Shown here: piece by piece, positions 60,345-64,000 of the stretch
Layout: each line of letters begins with the position of its first letter
How positions within the stretch are numbered: position 1 is the first letter of the stretch
NCBI GenBank assembly: GCA_013339765.2
Contig: CM023450.1
Location: forward strand, 41,818,245-41,882,244
Origin: Haemaphysalis longicornis
Taxonomy: Eukaryota > Arthropoda > Arachnida > Ixodida > Ixodidae
Direction of reading: 5' to 3'
Length of the DNA stretch: 64,000 nt
The notes under the pieces: model-generated
What the model saw: only the letters and a program-made list of their open reading frames with translations
The model's database searches: none
What the model was told of the DNA's origin: nothing
Position numbers and translations under genes: made by a program

Positions 60345-63300
60345 GATTTCTAATTCCTTTCAATTTTCTTCACTACAACTGGGGCAAACACATTATTGAA
60401 AAGCATAATTACAACGGAGAGTCCGTGGCCATGTCATCGCAACTTTTATTTTGTCATAGTCTACGTTGCAGCAAAACAGTGCAATTGGTCTCGTGTCTAT
60501 AACAAATAGGAAATCACGCAGTCTCAAACATGTTCAGTTCAGTGTGATGCATTCTTGTGTCGTAACTTAAAAAGATTGAGAGCTTTGAAAAGAAAAAAAA
60601 AAGCTTGCACAGTGAATGTGTTAAAGCAGAGCTCTGTTCTTAGTACAGGGCTGAGCAGCTGTGAGTGATAATGAGTAGGAAAATGTCATACTCGTCGCAT
60701 GCCACAATGAAATGGAAAGCTGCACTAGTTGGTGTAAACTCATGGCAGAAAAATTGCACGCATGAGGCTAGGACACGGAAGTGGGTATGTGCGCTGGTCC
60801 ATGTGTGCGCAGCTTTTCAGCCTTGGAGCTGCATACTGCCGTCGATGCCACGTACGTAAAAAAGAGCAGGCAGCACATGCCCAATGCTAGCTGATGTGTT
60901 TTTAAGGGCTTTATTATTGAAACAGACATCATAGGAAGGGGTTGAAGTTTTTAGGTGATCTAGTGATGAGAAAATACCTGCACCACTGATGATTATTTTG
61001 GTGCACTTATATCTCAAACAGAAATTAACTTTAAGGGGGCAGTTGGGTATTTGGGGCCGAAAAACGGTCAAAAAAAGCGTTTTCTGAAAAATGGCATTTT
61101 CGAGCCTCCACAGCCATTTTTCTATCAGTCTGCAAATTTCCTCATAAAAAGGCACGATATTTTGTTATATTATAATAGCATTTTAAAGTGCACTATACAG
61201 CTCAGTTAGCGCAGAATTCGATGGTGAAACGGCACTTTTCTTGCAATGCAAAGCTAGCATTTCCGTCCTCGGATATCTGTGGCACCCAGAGCAGGTACAA
61301 CTGTAATTCTTTTTGCTTCTGATACCGAAATGTGTGGAGAATACAATGTTGGAAACAAATTTTTGAAATGGAGGCTTTGGAAAATTATTATTGTGTTCAA
61401 TTGGCTGCACCTGCGAGCCATTTCTGGCAGTGCGCTGGAGAAGCGGTGGTCATTGTATTGTAAAACAACCAAAAATAGCTGAATCAAAAAGTTCTTCCTA
61501 TGTTGTATTCTTGTCTGCCTAGCCACGTGGTAATTGCCATTCTGTATGGAGTGGTTATTTAGTAACTGACCCAAAATAATGGCAATTAATCATTAATACT
61601 CAAAATATAATCAACTTACAAGACATCTAATGGCAGATTTGAAACCAGCACAAAAAACGCTATAATGCCGTGTAGTTTTACTAAAATTGGTTGGTAAATA
61701 AAAAAAATAGCTCTAAGACCAGTCTTCCCCCTTAAATCATGGCAGGGTGTCCTCACAAATGAACATTAATATAGATGTATCAGCTAAAACTTGTGGGTAT
61801 CCTGACAGAGGGATGATGTCATTATCGGCTGTCTGTAAGGACGACAGTCGAATGACTGGTAGAATAACGCGACAAAATTTCCTAGAGTTATTTATTACCA
61901 GGGTTCTCCCCAGAAAATTTTTAGAAGCAGACATTTTGAGAGGGGGGAAGTGGGGAGGGCGACAATTACAAATTCCACTTTTCGAAGTGTGGAAGTGGGT
62001 GGTCTACAAAAAGCAGTGGACGGTGAAGTAAAGGAGCAGGCGGCATGTCCACCTCCTCCCACCATGGGGAGAATCCTGTTTATTACCATAGACAGTACGG
62101 GGTGCAAACACGTCTTGAACAAAAAATGACGCTGAATTGATGTGAGCAGTCACTGGTATTCCCTATCACAAATTCTATAATGTCATTGGAAATGTGAAAG
62201 GTTGTTTTAATTAGCTTGGCAACAAAAGCATTTCTTTGTGTTATGAAGCCTTCAAAAGCGCTGGTTATGCCAAAGAACGGTGGTTTTGGTTACAATAACG
62301 ATGAGAGGAATAAACTTAGTGAAACGTGCAATTTTAAGTGTGACCCAATTATCATCGATTAAGCATGACACGTACCCTTGCAAAAAATTATTTAGGTGTC
62401 CGTAGCATGGTAATAATGGTAGAGTAATCAAGTCCGGTTATCAAGTCCGGTTATACTCGTGTCATAATTGGATAATTCCTGTCAGGATTGCCAAGACAAG
62501 GTTAAGTCCAGAATAATTTATGCTGTCGGGCTAGTTGGTGCATATTGCTTCAAGAAAAAGAGCACTACAAACCACGAATGGAAAACGAAGAACGACGAGT
62601 CTTTTTTTTAAGTCTAGAATATTTGCTGACGTGGCTGAGCACAGCGCGTGTTGTGTAAAAGTTAAGGGAAGACTGAGGCGGGGCTGTCCATCCAGGACCA
62701 GTTCTGTTTACCAGCAGACGTGGCTAAAATTTAAATTAGCGAAATTGATTAAAAGGGAAGTGGGAAAACGTGGAACATGCCAGGGCCCATGCTCGAGCAC
62801 ATTTAGTTGAGAAAGCAATGTTTGCTTCAGGAAGATGGTAAAAAAATTCATATAGTTATGTCACAGCCCCCACTCTTCTCTGCAGCACATGCATGTTGTA
62901 GAAAAAAAAAAGACAGCAAAACACGTTCTTCTCTCTCATAAGAATTTTCCTGTCACAACAGGATAACTTGAGATCAGTACGAACTATAAAAGTGCCCCTG
63001 TCTGAGATGTAACGGTTTAGTCACGTTTCAGTTAATGCAGTGGTTGATGGTGTTAAAAGATCGACAAGGGGAAAAGAGCACGATGCCTTTTGACTCAACA
63101 CTTGTAATGTTTGTGTATACTAATGTTTGTTTTCTTTTCATAGAGCACTCACTTTCTTTTTTGAAGCATGAAGCATGGTTCGTGGACACACCATACCTTG
63201 TTTTGATAAACTTTTAAGTTCGCTCGTGCCAATTGTGTGTCAGCGGTTCGGCAAATGGTGTGGCACTTATGGAAGAACGTGCTGATTGTGCCTTCTCCAA

Positions 63301-63617
63301 TTGCGCAACCCCAGTGTGCAGCACTTCCTGCTCTCACGTGCTTGAGACCCCCTCCTCTCCACCCCAGAACAGCAGTCGAGGAAAAAGGTGTAAGCTTCTC
63401 AGAGGGTCAACAATGTATATGCATTGCCAGACAGTTGCTAAGGAAGGTGGTATCGTAAATAATCCCCCCTCCCCTCTCCCCCCCACCTGACCTTTTTTTT
63501 TTTTTTAATTGATGTGGAAACACGGCTTTATTTACCATTGCTTTTACAGAAAACAAGAGGGCATGTGGCTACTGGAGCAAAGATTTGAAGCAGCTTCACT
63601 GGATAAGCTATGAAGAG
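46636..63617 (+). CDS. Long-chain-fatty-acid--CoA ligase, 5' part
   Basis: Three exons (46636-46797, 54828-54924, 63550-63617) join in phase to the first 109 residues of a long-chain acyl-CoA synthetase of the ACSL1/5/6 type, which activates fatty acids to acyl-CoA with ATP. The N-terminus (MLKLLGCRLTSAWARWG) is basic and amphipathic, closer to a mitochondrial presequence than to the hydrophobic anchor usual in vertebrate ACSLs. Then QSTVLPGPEKVRVGNG matches the family's linker, GITTVYEALLNGQRMN matches the TLYEGFQRG-type segment, and CGYWSKDLKQLHWISYEE matches the LGxRKPxxPYxWLSYxQ motif. The AMP-binding P-loop and catalytic parts lie beyond the window. Introns of 8.0 and 8.6 kb separate the exons; the second uses a GC donor. 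Which ACSL paralogue this is cannot be told. Confidence 0.75.
47516..47625 (-). mobile_element. Degraded Ruka-type SINE body
   Basis: GCTGTAGTGGAGGACTGCGG, TTAATTTGGACC, CCTCGTACACAGACGTTTTC match the body of the intact copies on the minus strand. The tRNA-like head is missing. Confidence 0.55.
50587..50618. repeat. Perfect hairpin, 13-bp arms
   Basis: GGCTGCTTCCATC and GATGGAAGCAGCC are perfect complements around the loop TGTAAT. Confidence 0.85.
54828..54924 (+). CDS. ACSL coding exon 2
   Basis: Begins after TGGGCTCCAG; 32 codons plus one base: GPEKVRVGNGSAVPDNGITT then VYEALLNGQRMN. The donor is G|GCAAGT, a GC-type site with otherwise consensus bases. Confidence 0.75.
60236..60342. repeat. 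(CT)n microsatellite
   Basis: CT dinucleotides with a few slips. Confidence 0.92.
61035..61731. mobile_element. TTAA-type MITE, 697 bp
   Basis: Flanked by TTAA on both sides (61031-61034 and 61732-61735). The left end GGGGGCAGTTGGGTATTTG and the right end (reverse complement) GGGGGAAGACTGGTCTTAG are short inverted repeats. The right end closely matches the termini of the foldback MITE at 35473. No transposase frame. Confidence 0.75.
63550..63617 (+). CDS. ACSL coding exon 3
   Basis: Begins after TGCTTTTACAG, two bases completing a Glu codon, then NKRACGYWSKDLKQLHWISY and EE. The end is set at GAG|GTCTGT by analogy with the family's exon boundary; this donor is weak, so the 3' limit is uncertain. 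Confidence 0.65.
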
Positions 63618-64000
63618 GTCTGTGAAAACCTCATTTCGTCACTTGTTCCCGCTAAAGCATGCAAAAAAAAACCTTTCTGCATAATATAGGCTTTTAAAAA
63701 TACTCATTGCTTATTGCACTGCAAAAAAGCATGCTTTGTTTCCCTCATGTCTGCAAGCATCCCTGATGCGACTTAAATTTTGGCAGTGCACTAAGAAGGA
63801 AGCAGAAGTCACCAACAAAGTGAGAAAAAAACTTTCTATAGCAGCCAAGTGCACCAGAAGGCCTTAAAGGAGCCATGAAGACAAAACACGTTTGGTTCAT
63901 TCAAAAGATTGCCTTGTTAGAATCGTACTGACACCACTTTTAACGTAAACTTCGCTCAAATACACTGCATAATTAGGAAAAAAGGGAAAGGCCATGCGAC
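63618..64000. other. Start of ACSL intron 3
   Basis: AT-rich, no further exon recognised before the window ends. Confidence 0.45.

Larger units (their letters stand above)
54925..63549. other. ACSL intron 2, mostly unassigned
   Basis: AT-rich with the (CT)n run at 60236-60342 and the TTAA MITE at 61035-61731. No other gene is recognised on either strand. Confidence 0.4.

Overview
The window looks like nuclear DNA of a hard tick (Ixodidae, probably metastriate). It holds intron-split animal genes, several copies of a tRNA-derived SINE of the tick Ruka type ending in (ATCA)n, LINE fragments with RNase H or RTE-type C-termini, and many TIR elements and microsatellites. There is no bacterial gene organisation. 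Five genes can be read by joining exons by hand.

Layout: 1-6.3 kb is repeat-rich (Tigger-like MITE, LINE RNase H fragment, SINE with a very long (TGAT)n tail). 6.43-8.82 kb (+) is a three-exon secreted-protein gene whose mature part resembles the bacterial Tae2/BPSL0067-type peptidoglycan amidases that ticks acquired as dae genes; the positions where I expect the catalytic Cys and His hold Ser and Arg. 10.1-14.4 kb is a nest of elements: long inverted arms enclose a LINE tail that is split by a hAT element, which itself carries a SINE. 15.46-18.77 kb (+) is NDUFA2 (complex I), three exons, with a one-base gap in the last exon. 18.8-26.7 kb has no gene I can name and contains an 8-bp-TSD hAT MITE nested in a Tc1/pogo-like MITE.

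26.70-44.10 kb (-) is PRRC1, six coding exons over 17 kb; its introns hold Tigger-like MITEs, SINEs, a foldback TTAA MITE and an RTE tail, and exon 5 carries a one-base insertion. 44.79-45.49 kb (+) is the intronless gene for mitochondrial ribosomal protein uS7m (MRPS7), head-to-head with PRRC1 across about 690 bp. 46.64 kb to the window end (+) is the 5' part of a long-chain acyl-CoA synthetase gene: three coding exons are visible, separated by 8.0 and 8.6 kb introns, and the gene runs off the window.

The genes do not form an operon or pathway. NDUFA2, MRPS7 and possibly the ACSL product are mitochondrial, PRRC1 acts in the early secretory pathway, and the amidase-like product is predicted to be secreted. 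Both frameshifts lie in short G/C runs of otherwise well-conserved genes, so assembly error is a likely cause.
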